Of a DNA stretch of 64,000 nt, positions 45,830 to 57,185 are shown in pieces (position 1 is the first letter of the stretch; each line of letters opens with the position of its first letter). The notes under the pieces were generated by a model. The model was not told the DNA's origin. It saw only the letters and a list, made by a program, of their open reading frames with translations, and made no database searches. The translations under genes and the position numbers were made by a program. Location: positions 372,001 through 436,000 of the forward strand of contig NW_024468530.1 in NCBI RefSeq assembly GCF_001632365.1, in the 5' to 3' direction. The stretch is from Laetiporus sulphureus 93-53. Lineage: Eukaryota; Basidiomycota; Agaricomycetes; Polyporales; Laetiporaceae.

Positions 45830-47091
45830 TTAGGCATCACCACCCTGGGCGTCGCCGCTCTGGCTCACGCCGCCTGCGCCGCCCGTCTGAGGGGCCTCGT
45901 TCTCGACGAATCCGCCAGCGTTGACAACGCTGCCGCCGACAGCGCTGCCCGCCGCGCCGCTGTATGCATTGCCGCCAGGACCGTAGCCATTGCCATCGCC
46001 GCCGTCCGCTTCTCCAGAGAACGTCTCGCCAGCGTTTCCGCCCGTGTCTATAAGCAACACGTCGTCAGCCACGGCCCATGAGAAAATCATGAAAGTCACT
46101 TACTAGGCGCACCGTTGAAAACCCCGCCGTCGTCGTTAGAGGCGTTGATGACGTCGCCTCCATCAACGTTGCTGCTCGCTCCACTGTACGCGTTGCCGCC
46201 AGCGGTCCACTGGTCCTGAGCACGCTTGCGGGGGGGGAGAACGGGGTTCGACGCATCACCGCCCTGCGCGTCACCGCTTTCGTTGAAACCGCCGGTTCCG
46301 CCAGTGTCTGGCGATAAGGGGCGTGAGGAACCTTCAGCATGTCGTTAGAATGTTACTTACTAGGTTCCTCGTTCTCGATAAATTCGTCGCTCTTGTTGAT
46401 GACGCGTCCTCCCTCAGACGGGCCCACGGCGCCAGAGTACGCGTTACCTCCAGCACCCTTTCCGTCACCGTCGCCACCAAAAGAGAAGCCACTGAAGCCG
46501 TCACCACCGTCACCGCCCGTGTCTGAAACATGACATGAATACGAACATTGTATATTACGATGAGATAAGAGACTTACTGTCACCATCATTGACAATACCG
46601 TCTCCACCCCCTGCACCCCCGCCCTTACTGTAGTTTACGACCTCCCCACCAGAAGTGTCGGTAGTTGCGCCAGAGTACGAGTTGCCACCAGCAGTGTACT
46701 GGTCCTGAGCACGCTTTCTGTGAGAGGTGTATGAATCGATGGTCGACGGCGAAGGGTTGTGCAGTTGCTGCTCGGCAGCACGGTGTGCCTCGGGCGTCGG
46801 CTGCTTGTCGTTCTTCTTCCCTCCTTGGGACTGGCCGATTACCGGCAGGGACTCAATGTTGGGAGCACTGACGGGGGCCGGAAGATCGGGGACTCCTCTG
46901 GGGACAGCATTGAGGTTGTGACCTTTGGGGAGAGATGGGCTGCCGGCGAGATTGTCGAGGGGTTGAGGGAGGGCGCGCGCTGAGTTTCTAATCGACGAGT
47001 TGGGATTGGGCGATGTCGGCGCACCAGCGACGAGGGTGGGGCTAACCGCAGCAGCGGCCAATAAAGTGAACGCAATGACCGGGCTACGCAT
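45830..47091 (-). CDS. Secreted glycine-rich modular protein with Kex2-type sites
   Basis: Four exons (47091-46578, 46522-46361, 46307-46104, 46047-45830) give 365 residues. The signal peptide is MRSPVIAFTLLAAAAVSPTL. After a Pro/Asn-rich pro-region come repeated modules built on GGN(S/A)YSGA, followed by a (E/D/R/S)V(V/I)N segment and, from the second on, opened by NTGG. Two modules follow a dibasic site in nearly identical context: HRKR-AQDQYTAGGNSYSGA in exon 1 and PRKR-AQDQWTAGGNAYSGA in exon 3. All three introns are phase 1, so exons 2 and 3 (162 and 204 nt) are symmetric and can be duplicated without breaking the frame. Kex2 cleavage in the Golgi is inferred from KR; secretion is inferred from the signal peptide. 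I know similar basidiomycete proteins but no named function. A TATATATAA lies 113 bp upstream. Confidence 0.8.
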
Positions 47092-47203
47092 CTTGATGTG
47101 GTTGGCGAGTGGTGTAGGTTGTACTTGAAGTTGACGCGGTTAGGAGGAGAAGGTGAGGGAAGAAGGGAAAGCTGGATGGGCAGTAGCGTCGAGATGGGAG
47201 GCC

Positions 47204-47212
47204 TTATATATA
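47204..47212 (-). promoter_or_regulatory. TATA box of the glycine-rich secreted protein gene
   Basis: TATATATAA on the minus strand, 113 bp upstream of the ATG. The strong element suits a highly or inducibly expressed gene. Confidence 0.5.
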
Positions 47213-47506
47213 GCGAGGTGTTATGATTCAGATTCCGCCGCGTCTTCTGAAGACGGCTGGCTGCAACTTGGGTGGAGAACGACTTGCGATCGACAGCTTC
47301 TTTAGAACACCTGCCCGATTTGGGAGATGACTTACCATATGTGGACACGCACGCAGACATACACGACTTTGAATGCAAGTAGGATCCTCTCGTTCCGTGC
47401 AATCGTCTATATTCGTGTGGTCACATATGTACAACTCAGACGGGATCCAGAGGGCGATCAATCTCGAGCTCCGTCCTAGGAAGGGCGATGAAATTATTCT
47501 CCCCGG
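47213..47506. other. Intergenic, no gene seen
   Basis: About 290 bp between the secreted protein promoter and the 3' end of the sugar transporter. Short open frames here show no signature. Confidence 0.45.
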
Positions 47507-49412
47507 CTAGTAGTTACAGAACCGAACCTCAGGCAGCCGTATCAATTCCACTTCTTCGAAACCCTCGACTGGGTTATGCCCGACAGCGATGACGATTGGA
47601 GAGTCATTCCTTCTGTTTCTCTCGCTGTGGGAACGGGCCCTGTGTTTCTGAAGTGCAGCTCTCCAAGGTGCCTCCTCGAACACTTTGTCGACTTCCTCGA
47701 GAGAAGCGCCTTTCGTCTCCGGTTGGAATGCGAGACAGATAACAGTAGTGAGCAACGAACAACTACCGAAAAGCAAGTATGGACCGGAGGATGTCTTAGC
47801 CAGGAACGCGGGAGTGGTAAACGCGATAATCCAGTTAACGACCTATTGTGTAGAGTCAGCAATGCCACCGTGAGCATGACAGAGGTCATGTACAAACCCA
47901 GTTGGCGCATTGCCCCAGACTGGTAGCGGCCGCTCTCGTCCTCATCGGTTGGATCTCGCTGGCGATTATGCGGACCACAATAGCCCAAGTGGCGACGTAG
48001 CCGACTACGAAGACATAGATCAGCACAATGATAGCCCAGCGCCCTGCTGCGTGGTCTGACGCATGCGAGGCATAGATTGAGCCAATAATAAGCATAGCCG
48101 TTCCAATGACAGCACCCCCACGTATCATGGATGCCCGCCGTCCCCCTGAAGCGCACAAAATCAATTCTGAATTCTCCGTGAAACATACAACGCGTCCACT
48201 CACATTTATCTGCAAAGAACTGAACGCCGAAGGTGAACACAACCATGATCATTCCTGAGACGCCAGATGCTATGAAAGAGGCAGTGGATGCGGATAAGCC
48301 GGCCTGAGAAAAGAGGACCGGCGCATACTTGAAAGATGTGAGCAGCGAAATCGTGACTTTAGGACTCTAATGCACCACTACTCACATATAGCACGCCATC
48401 AATACCAGAAGCCTGAGACGCTCCTTCAGATGGCGCAAAGCTTATATTGAGAAGCGTATAACTTACCTGTTGCATGGCCATCAGAAAAACGCCCAATGCA
48501 GTCCTCGTTCTGACGCCATTCATCCACAATAGCTTGGTCTCTTCCCACCAATTACCCTCTGTATCGTTGCCGCGGACGTTCAGCTCGATCTTCTCGACGT
48601 CAGCGGTATTTACGCCCAGCTTCAGCCACGCAGCTTCGGCATCGGCATCTCTGCCAACCATCCTCAACCAGCGAGGCGAGTACGGTAGGAAGGGCGCGCC
48701 CGCAGCAAGCATGACTGATACCACAGCCTGCATTCCAAACGGGAAACGCCAGGAAAAAGAGCTCGGTGAGCAAGCACTGCCGTAGCAGACAAAGTAACCT
48801 AAGAAACATAGTCACAATCCATCGACCCATGAGGAATTCATCATGCATACCAGACGCGATGCCAATGGTGCACAGCATCTGCACCATCGATCCAATTCTG
48901 CCTCTAGCAGACGCTGGCGCGATCTCAACAGCATAGACAGTCACTGTCGACAGGAATAAACCTTCGCCTATGCCAGCAACGCATCTTCCCACGAAGAGTT
49001 GGGCTAACGTATGAGCGGAGCAAGAGATTGTACTGCCTGCCGCGAACACGATCGCGCTAAGAGAGATCGTTCTTATTCTCGAGATCCTATCTGACAATGG
49101 ACCAGAAAAAAGCGACGCCAACGAGGCAGTGATGAGGATAGTCGACACAATGAGACCTTGCAACGTGGACGACAATTTGCCATCAGTGGATATCTGAGCG
49201 ACGAACTGGGGCATAGTCGTGATGGAGCCTATACTGCCGGTGTCGAAACCGAATATGAAGCCACCAACAGCAGTGAAGAGCGCGCACCAGACATAGTTGG
49301 GTACATGGTCGACAGCGAGAGGTAAGCGATAGCTACGTAGCTGCTGTATCACGCTCAGTGGAGGATTGGGGAGACAAGGTCTGAGTCCACGTGAGGAAGC
49401 ATCCGCATCCAT
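47507..49412 (-). CDS. MFS sugar transporter
   Basis: Twelve-helix sugar/polyol porter of the plasma membrane. Start MDADASSRGLRPCLPNPPLS; the first helix region AVGGFIFGFDTGSIGSIT carries the GFDTG signature of fungal sugar porters. Then QGLIVSTILITASLASLFSG with PLSDRISRI (the loop 2-3 G-x3-D-R motif), FVGRCVAGIGEGLFLSTVTV with YAVEIAPASARGRIG, and FLPYSPRWLRMVGRDADAEA (PESPR motif with Tyr for Glu, as in many fungal porters). The central loop is followed by VFLMAMQQASGIDGVLY and, across an intron, FADKWGRRASM. The end has FQPETKGASLEEVDKVFEE (PETKG motif) and a long polar tail. About eight exons, intact. Substrate cannot be told. Confidence 0.9.
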
Positions 49413-49955
49413 TCTGACGAGAACACCTGCTCGACAGTTGCAGTGCACGAATAGTGTGACACAAGTACTTGCACTTGAACGTAGGTGGAGATCTAGTAGT
49501 AGTAGTTCCCTGAATCGACGAATCCGAGCGTCTGCCTCAGACCGGTGATTACGCAGAGGCTCGGGAGTTTCCCCCGGGCGCGAGTGCATCACCGATTACA
49601 GCGCGACTGTGAAGCCCCAGGTCGCCGCTGACGAGCTTAGGCGATGCAACGAGGAGAGAGCACATCTTGTTCACAACCCATCGATCTAGCTTGAGAAGGG
49701 GGGGTTCCAAGTGAACGGCACGATGCGCACTGCGTTCGAGAAAGCCGTCGCGTCCAGCCACGTGATTGACACGTCACGTCAAAGTTGAAGCGAGCGCCAG
49801 TTGCCGTTGTTGGGAATTCGCGTGTCTGTCCGAGCCGCTTCTAATTGCATGCTGTGCAATTGTTGCGACTTTCACGTACACTCGCAATATCGACCATCAC
49901 CTAACCCTTTCTACCAACTCTATTACTGTTTGAGTCGTATTACCTCTTGCAGCCA
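49413..49955. promoter_or_regulatory. Divergent promoter region, sugar transporter / RING protein
   Basis: About 540 bp between divergent starts. Contains a short TAG/TAGTAGTAG run near 49493 and a G-rich stretch near 49697. No gene supported. Confidence 0.4.
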
Positions 49956-51702
49956 ATGCCCATCATAACGGATGAAGATGAATTTGACGTTCTCCCGGAC
50001 ATTTTCGAAGGAATTGACTGGGACACTATACCTGCTCTTGCAGGTAATAGCGAAGAAGATGGAAACAATGATACTCATGTGTCCCGTGAAGAGCCTGGCA
50101 GTCCCGCCGTGATGGACGAAATTCATGCTGTCAGCGACGGCGCCGATGCCAATCGTCCAGCCCCTGCTACGGTGGAAGCAGATGCCGCCGATCACCGCAC
50201 GACCTCCGAACAAGAATTTGAGCTCATTCCAGCTGCAGAGCCTATCATCTCACGTTCATCCAGTCAGTACTCGTTTGACGATGTTGATGGCTCGTTCCTC
50301 GAAGAGGTTGAGGCTATAGAGGCGAGCTTCGTAGAGCCTCTCCACGGTCCGGGGACTTCAAGTATGTGATTGTCAGTTCACTGCCCTATGTCTTGACGTT
50401 GTTTCATTTTCTAGGGCAAAATGCGCAACAGCATGGATCTACTGAAGACGGTCGTTCTACACATGCGACCGACACAGGTCTGTTTCCAACAACGTGTGAT
50501 ACCCCTACCCTCAGCTCATATGCCATGGTTCTAGTAGCATCTCGTGTGCTTAATATACCATCCAATTTGTCAGGTACCGCATCTTTCGAGCGTCGCGTTA
50601 CTGTGTGTCATAGGATGTCCTACAGCAACCACCTCCATGAGAGCTCCAATGCGCGCTGCCTCGACCACATCAGGACGTCAGCTATATCCATCTTTACGAC
50701 TCGGTGCCCAGCGCTGATCATATGCGCTTATCAGAGTTAGGCATCGCTGAAGACGGAGCAGAATGCCCACCAAAGGGCGGAGCCTTCAGCTCACCACGTA
50801 AGAGATGCCGCGCCGAATTCTCCGAAACCGAGCCTTGCTCTTTACGCAAGAAAGCCAGGAAGACTAGAGAGGAGAAGGATCTGATCGATCCGTACGCTGG
50901 AGTACGACAAGCCCTGGCAGAGCTCGGGGACGAGTTCACCTGCCCCATGTATGTTTTGGGGTGTTCTTACGCTTCATGCTCTGTTACTGACGGCCTGTCT
51001 GTCCTTCTCCTCCTAGATGTTGTGACTTGATGTCAGTATATGCGCCTTCTGATGCATGCATACTGACGCATCCGCGTGGTAGGGCCGCTGCACACTTATG
51101 CAATCCCTGCGGCCATACGATATGCGGAGAATGCGGCTGGAATTGGACCATGCAGGCAGTGAGCTCCATCCGCACTCAAGAACCTCCCTATAGAGCTGCT
51201 CAGACCAAGAGCTGTGTTCGCAGAAATCGTCACCAACTTGTGCGATCTGTCGAGCAGCACTAGCGCCCCATTCAGCGATGATACCGAACTTCGCCCTGGA
51301 CAACGCCATCGAGAAGCATGTCGCTGCGATCGCAGCAAGCGGTTGCACTGACTGGCAGCCGAGCGGGTCCAAATACATCGACTGGACCACGCGCAAGGAG
51401 TGCGTTCTGATCGTTATTCCTCCGTTGCACGCCGCATGCTGACCGACGATCGCAGGAAATGGAGAACAGGTGCATCAAAGCGCGCAGCAGCGAGTCGTCG
51501 AGCAACGAGGACACAGCACGCCGTGCACGCGCCGGCGGCGCAGAGCTTTACTCGTGCTCGCCACGGCGGAGTTGCGCCAGCGGCGCCGGCATTCCCGTAC
51601 GCAGTGATTGACCTAAGTGTGATGGACTATGAAGGATACGAGGGTTACGAGGACAGTTCCCATGACGAGGTATTTGGCGATGTCGCCTACTTTTGGGAGT
51701 GA
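49956..51702 (+). CDS. RING (C3HC4) E3 ubiquitin ligase
   Basis: Probable E3 ligase. The N-terminal half is acidic and disordered (ITDEDEFDVLPDIFEGIDWD at the start). A basic patch, SSPRKRCRAEF, then KKARKTREEKD, precedes the RING. The RING is spread over four exons and reads EFTCPI-CCDLMAAAHLCNPCGH, TICGECGWNWTMQ and PTCAICRA, giving the order C-x2-C, C-x-H, C-x2-C, C-x2-C. It is followed by the conserved block AMIPNFALDNAIEKHVAAIA and SKYIDWTTRKEKWR. The tail is basic and then Tyr/Glu/Asp-rich (DYEGYEGYEDSSHDE). Exons between 50360 and 50750 are the least certain, as the frame there is poor in conserved sequence. The frame at the start opens at a non-ATG codon, so ATG 49956 is used. Confidence 0.82.
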
Positions 51703-52102
51703 GAATTGCACTATGCAGTCGTGCATGGAAGGCATGGTAGTATGATCGAGAAGGCGGAAGTCGTCACACCTGCTTCTATCAGTGCTATTGCGTGAGCTCT
51801 GGCGTGAGATGTGTTCATGCAGGGTGCACATAACGCGAAATAGTAGTACTCTCGCCCTCCTGTATGCAGGTTGATCTGCTATATGGAGAGATCACGTAAA
51901 ACAATACTGCAGAAGTAATGTCACATATCATAGGGCGCGGATGGTACATTCTTCACGGAGCCTTTGGGACCAAGACACTACAACTGCAGAGGGGATTGAG
52001 TCAAAAAGACGTCTCAAAGGACGTGACAGCTCATCATGACATAGCACGCAGAAGAATACATCCACTTTTTTGAAATCATATCCGACTCGCCCCAAAGAAA
52101 AA
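51703..52102. other. Intergenic region between convergent genes
   Basis: About 400 bp between the 3' ends of the RING gene and the next minus-strand gene. Nothing recognised in it. Confidence 0.5.
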
Positions 52103-54388
52103 CTAGGCGTTGAAAATTATGTGCAGTTTTCCACTCTCAAGGCCAGATGGCATGGCAAGACGAACGAGGGAATAGCCCTCGTCTTTAGTGGCAACGATCT
52201 CCGGATCTGTTATGGGATTGCCGTTCAGTGTGAACCTGATTGTTGTAGGCGACACAACGAAGCCAGAGGGGACCTGCACAAGGAGAGCGAACTTGCCCGA
52301 ACGTGCATGTATGTCAGCCGACAGTGCTTGCGGCAGGCGTTTGAGCTGCTCCGCCATGGGCACGGTCTGCTCGGCTACAAACTTCGCCTGCTCAACTTCG
52401 GGCTTCGTCTGCTCGGCACCAGGCTGCTTAAACTCGGATTCGAGAACGACTTGCCGCTTGAAACCAGAGATGAGCGAAGGTTGCTGACTCGACATCTCCA
52501 TGGACGCGTCTGCGGCCGTTGAGGTATCGTCTGTAGAAGTATCGCCACGAACATCGGCACCGTCGACGGACACTCCAGAGCCTTTGGAGCCTGGTTCAGC
52601 AGCAGGTTCACCATTGTCGTCTGCCCGGTCACGTTCCGGCTCGTCAGATTTGGGCTGCATATGAATATGGGCCCCATTCCCGAAATTCGACGTCCGAGTT
52701 CCGACTGCGCCCAACCAAACGAATGCTAATCTCTGGAAAACAGAACGCCACAGCCACGCGAACATCAACAGGCAACTGCGCATATAGATTTCCAGTGAAT
52801 GAGGGCTCCGGACCAGGGCCAGTGCATCTGAGTCCCTCGAGCTTGTCTGGGGGGCGGTTGGCGGGCTGGGCGTAGGAGACTCATCATGAGTAGAAGATGA
52901 CGGAGAGATGGGAGTGGGCAATGACGTAGGTGCAGATGAATCGACCGTAGTTTCTGAAGCATCAGAAGGTGAGGAAATCGGGAGGGCTGGCGGTCGCTGG
53001 AGTGGGCGAGGTGCCATAGGGGGGGACGGTGGAGGGGTCGGCAGCAAACGCTGCCCGTCATTAAGTTCAGTCGCCTCGTTGACCATGGCGTTTTCGTATG
53101 AATCGAGAAGGCAGATCTTCCAAGAAGAACTCGCAGTCCCATCCGTCATCACAATGTATGTAGGAGAAATGTTTGCAGTACCACCGTAGGGGCTGGAATG
53201 GAGAACAACTGTCTCGTTCTGCGAGAGCGCGCAGAAGCTATGCGACGAAGGCAAGGACATTATCAACGATTCTGTAGTGACACCGGGCATGTGAGACAGC
53301 AAGTCTTCCGTCTTCATTTCTATTGGATGGTGCCCAAATAGAGGCTGGGAAGGAATGACTAGAAGAGAGGAAGGGAAAAAGCGTGTCGACATAAAGACGG
53401 CGCATGGAGATTGTACGCCCTGCTGGGAGATCGTGTAGCATGTGAGATGGCATTCTTCGAGACTGGAAGGAGACACAGCGTCGACGGGAGCGACCGACGC
53501 ATGACCGTCATCGAATTTTGAAGTGTACCTTATCTCGCCCTGAGCGGATACGCGGACGGAAGCACCACCTGTAGCATATAGAGCGATCGTTCGAGGAATG
53601 ACCAACGTATGAGAGCGCATCGAAGGGACGAGGACAATCAGGTGGGACAGCGGCGTCTCGACTGAAGTTGAGAAGATGGGCAAACTGAACAATATAGCGC
53701 CGTTTCCAAAGTCAGTCAGAGCAGATTGAACGTGAGTAAGGGGTTATGGGACGAACCTGTCATCCCTAATAGCCCAGCTGGACCATTCCAGGCTCTGATT
53801 CAAGGTGCCCACCACTTCCTCCTCGCCGTTTCTACCGGTCAACTCGGCCTTTCCGGCGGGATCATTCACCCATTCCTCGGACAAATTGACACCCAGAGTA
53901 GCCATCGTCGACTTGTGCTCCACAACGAGAGCACCGTTCCTGCCATATTCTCCCAGCCACTGCACATCTCCAGATGGGTATACCATCCGGTATGTGAAGG
54001 AGAAGTGGTGGCCAGAGGAATAACCTTGCAGTTGGACGGGCACCTTGGCATACATGGAATTCTCCTGCTTCTTGCCAACTGAGGCATCTTGTTCCACATC
54101 TGGGAACAATGTAAACGTTTTTTGCCCATTATCATCAACATCCGACTTGAAGTCTTGCAGTGTTTTGAAAACGATCGCATTCCACTCTTCTGCCGCACAT
54201 CCCTGCACTGGCAGGTCCGTCCATATCTCGACTCGGACACCATCCTTTTGCGCCTGCTCATACGACGTTTGCGATTCGAATGACGCTCTGAAGAGTAGTT
54301 CCTCGGTGGGTGCGAGCTGGTCATCAGGACAAAGGGCAGTGATAAGGGATGTCGCCTCGCCAAGGGGCGGATTGAACGAGATATGCAT
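52103..54388 (-). CDS. Unrecognised conserved-looking protein, beta-rich N-half and one membrane segment
   Basis: Two exons, about 54388-53753 and 53681-52103, join in phase (RDD-SLPIFSTSVETPLSHL) into about 735 residues. The first 215 residues look like a beta-sandwich (EELLFRASFESQTSYEQAQ, HHFSFTYRMVYPSGDVQWLG, ALVVEHKSTMATLG). A second beta-rich stretch follows, then a Pro/Ser/Thr-rich linker (TPPPSPPMAPRPLQRPPALP), a hydrophobic span (LLMFAWLWRSVFQRLAFVWL), an acidic Ser/Asp-rich segment, repeats of xxEQT(K/V)PxxEQ, and a terminal domain (FALLVQVPSGFVVSP, GYSLVRLAMPSGLESGK). No signal peptide is seen. I do not recognise a family; the single hydrophobic segment suggests a membrane-anchored protein. 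Long uninterrupted frames and sensible splice make it a real gene. Confidence 0.75.
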
Positions 54389-54791
54389 AGTGTACTGAGC
54401 TTTGAAGCAGAGGGAGGTACGGGAAACCGAACAAGGGGGAGGAGAGTGGCCAAAGGCACTTTATAGTCTATTCGACGAAGCGGAGCCTGAAACGGTTGAC
54501 GGAAGCAGAGGAGGGTGGAGGGTGAAGTGGCGATGTCACGTATCTGGCATTGTGTGATGGCTGGGCCACGGTCCTGTCGTATTTGCATTTTGCACGGCTG
54601 CGACCTCGGCGCCAATTTGGACTCTGATAACATCGTCCACGGCTGAAAGTCGCGGCCACCCTCTCTGCAAGGCACATGTCTATGGCTACGATGGGTTCTC
54701 ATGCGTTGTCGCTTCCGGTGCATATCCAAGTACATCACACACATGCATGCAAGAACGTATCAGATAGTAGTGCAATATTCACCCGCTGGGC
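54389..54791. other. Intergenic, no gene seen
   Basis: About 400 bp holding the promoter of the unrecognised minus-strand gene and the 3' flank of the TRAX gene. An open minus-strand frame here has no family signature. Confidence 0.5.
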
Positions 54792-55902
54792 CTAATCATA
54801 ATCACCATCAAAGGCATCGTCTCTCCGCTTCCCCCTCCGGTCTTCGCCGCCGATCTCCCCATTCGCTGCACTGGAAACTGTCCGCTCCACTATGTCGTCC
54901 AGAAGTTCTGGGGGGAGGTCATACTCCGAGCTACGCACGGCAATGGCATAGGCGACTGAAAGAACGTTGTGCGAAGTCAGCTCAACATGGCAAAGCACCA
55001 GTAAAACAAGTATACCATCTTCGATCTTCTCCAACGACTGAGCTGTGACACTCTGCTTTTTGCGCAACTCTCTAAAGTATGGTGTAAAGCCCTCAAAATC
55101 TCACATGACATCAGCGATATCCAACGCGTCACCATGGAAGACTTCGTCCTACCTGCTTTGCAGCTTCTAACAAAACTGCAGACCTCGCTTGCCTTGGCGC
55201 GCCCACCACGGCGGGCGATAGCAGAGATCGCATAGCGCATCAACTCTCCTGTCAGATCGGACAATCCTAACAGATAGTCACCCAGTGGCAAAGGGAAATA
55301 CTGAGAATGCATTAGCGGACGTTCGCGCCAAAAGAACATATGTCCAATCCACGTACAGGTGTACCCTTCTCATCAGATAACGACTTTTGTACATCTTCGT
55401 ACGAACTCAAGGTGCGATGTTGCAGATAGTAGGAGAAACTGAAGGCCTCGATGTATTCCTGCAAGCCCGGCGATACATTCTTCTGGTGTCTCCAAAATCG
55501 ATCGCCCGTAAGTTCCCCTCGCATTCCCGCGAAGAGCTGCTGGATACCTCGCAACTTGCCCTTTGCACGGGAGACAGCGCGCAATGAGAGAGCGCGATCG
55601 TCGGATTCGGAGGAGTCTTCCGTCATGGAACGGTGCAAGAGAAATATGACCTTCTTCGAGAGGTTGGTCGCGTCGCGGCTAGACTACCATGTAAAATTGC
55701 CCAGGCCGGTAGTTGGACGCAAGAGCATCCGCCGCGACAAGTCCATCGAGGTGAACGTGCGAAGCAGGCTAGCTGTAAGATGGCGGACCTTGATGAGACG
55801 CTCCCTCCTGTCATGAAAGTCATCGAGCTCTTCTCTGAAGTGCTCAAAAATCTGGATTATGGGAGCCCTTGAGTCGAGCGTATCTGCCAGAGGCATCGAC
55901 AT
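54792..55902 (-). CDS. Translin-associated protein X (TRAX)
   Basis: TRAX pairs with translin to form the C3PO ribonuclease, which acts on small RNAs and tRNA fragments; TRAX carries the catalytic acids. Start MSMPLADTLDSRAPIIQIFE with HFREELDDFHDRRERLIK, then across an intron SRDATNLSKKVIFLLHRS. Next GLQEYIEAFSFSYYLQHRTL contains the E-x2-E-A pair, and YFPLPLGDYLLGLSDLTGEL with MRYAISAIARRG contains the conserved DLTGELMR Asp. The last exons read KKQSVTAQSLEKIEDG and AYAIAVRSSEYDLPPELLDD, ending in an acidic/basic tail. About six exons, intact. The translin partner is not in this window. Confidence 0.9.
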
Positions 55903-56064
55903 GGTGGATCGAGACGAACAAGTTATTGGTGCCTTACTAGGTCTCGGCGTTTGCTGATGTTAACGCCGAACCCCTCCCCACCGTACATAGACAGCTAGGC
56001 CTGATCAAGCGCGTGCATGTCCACTTGCAACTTATGCTTAACCTACTTGTTTTGTTATCCTGTC

Positions 56065-56914
56065 ATGGCGTTCCCTTCAAAGTCTGACTGTTCAATATGC
56101 AACATTGTCTCCCCGTCACCTGCAAGAATGCCTGTGGAAGATCTAGACACTCCTGCGTCGTCGGCGAAACAGCCAGAAATTGTATGGAAAGATGATTATT
56201 TCGCTGTATGCCGTGAAATGTCGGTCCCCTGTCTCGAGCAATGGTCATATTGTAGTCATCGTCAAGTAATTTGAAAACAATTGGTCCGGGTCGAAGGCAT
56301 CATCTCTGTCTCCACGTCGCCTAGTCGGCATGTCCCATCAATGTGAGGTTTGATATGCCTGCTTGGTGCACCACATTTACGAACCATCTGACCCGATCAT
56401 GGCCACCGCCTTGTTGCAGTCCTCAAACGATCTTCTATTCTGGTCGCCATCCGCGAACTAGCCGAACGCCTCCTTTCCAGCATACATGCGCCAATCAGCC
56501 ATGCTTCCTCCTCAACACCGCTCGACACACGGCTTATCGGCTCAATACCTGCCATCAACACGCGTTTTGCAAACGGTGTTGGTTTCATCGTACGGCCGTT
56601 CCGTGACGTAAAGATACCCATGACCGATAACCTTCATGTGCATGCGTATGTACTCCCTGCTGACGGTATAGGGTGATTTCGCGGCTTCACATACAGTTCA
56701 TTAGCTCGGCACAGCGCCGGCGATTTAATCGCTAAGATTTGGTGCGCTTAACTTTGTTCACCACATCCGAAGAACAGTGCTCCATTGTCTGATTGATAGG
56801 GAGGAATCTTCCTACAATTGTATTCATTCGGGTGTCGATGCATGCCCCATAGATTCCGTACCGCAAGCTGGTGTCCGAACAGGCGCCGCCGGTGGTGTTG
56901 AAACTACGGAATGA
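56065..56914 (+). pseudogene. Decayed HIT-like domain protein gene
   Basis: The sequence recalls a basidiomycete HIT-domain family (nucleotide hydrolases/transferases) but is broken. It starts MAFPSKSDCSICNIVSPSPA and runs to EIVWKDDYFAVCRE, then needs a +1 shift to reach SPVSSNGHIVVIV and meets a stop. From about 56416 a long open stretch codes RSSILVAIRELAERLLSSI, then ANGVGFIVRPFRDVKIPMTD and NLHVHAYVLPADG, which holds the family's HxHxY block, then a stop. The part expected next is full of stops, yet the terminal VDACPIDSVPQAGVRTGAAG and GVETTE-stop is still readable. No set of GT-AG introns that I can find repairs the frame. An active gene with unusual splicing is less likely but not excluded. 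Confidence 0.6.
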
Positions 56915-57185
56915 TTACGAGCCGTGTGGTTGATCTTGAGCAAGGCCGCCCGAAGGTGATGTGAGAATCGCGACATTGATTGCCACAAAATACATGAAGC
57001 AGAGAGGTTAAGCAAGCTTGATAATGTAATACAGCCTAATCCATGTAGAGAACTACAGGTAATCCGTTGTCAGCGCCTTTGTAGGTTATCGCGACGATTG
57101 TAGGATACACACATATCAGAGATACTTGACTACAACTTGACGGACGAAGTACAACTACAGCAGAGGCTTCATACAGCAGATTGAT

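Noticed and set aside
45806..46081. Plus-strand Ala/Arg-rich ORF
   Set aside because: Antisense shadow of the glycine-rich repeat exon on the minus strand.
45830..47091. Dikaritin-type cyclic peptide precursor
   Set aside because: KR sites repeat, but the modules are long and glycine-rich, lack the short Tyr-containing core type, and no UstY-like modifying genes are seen nearby; kept only as a Kex2-type repeat protein.
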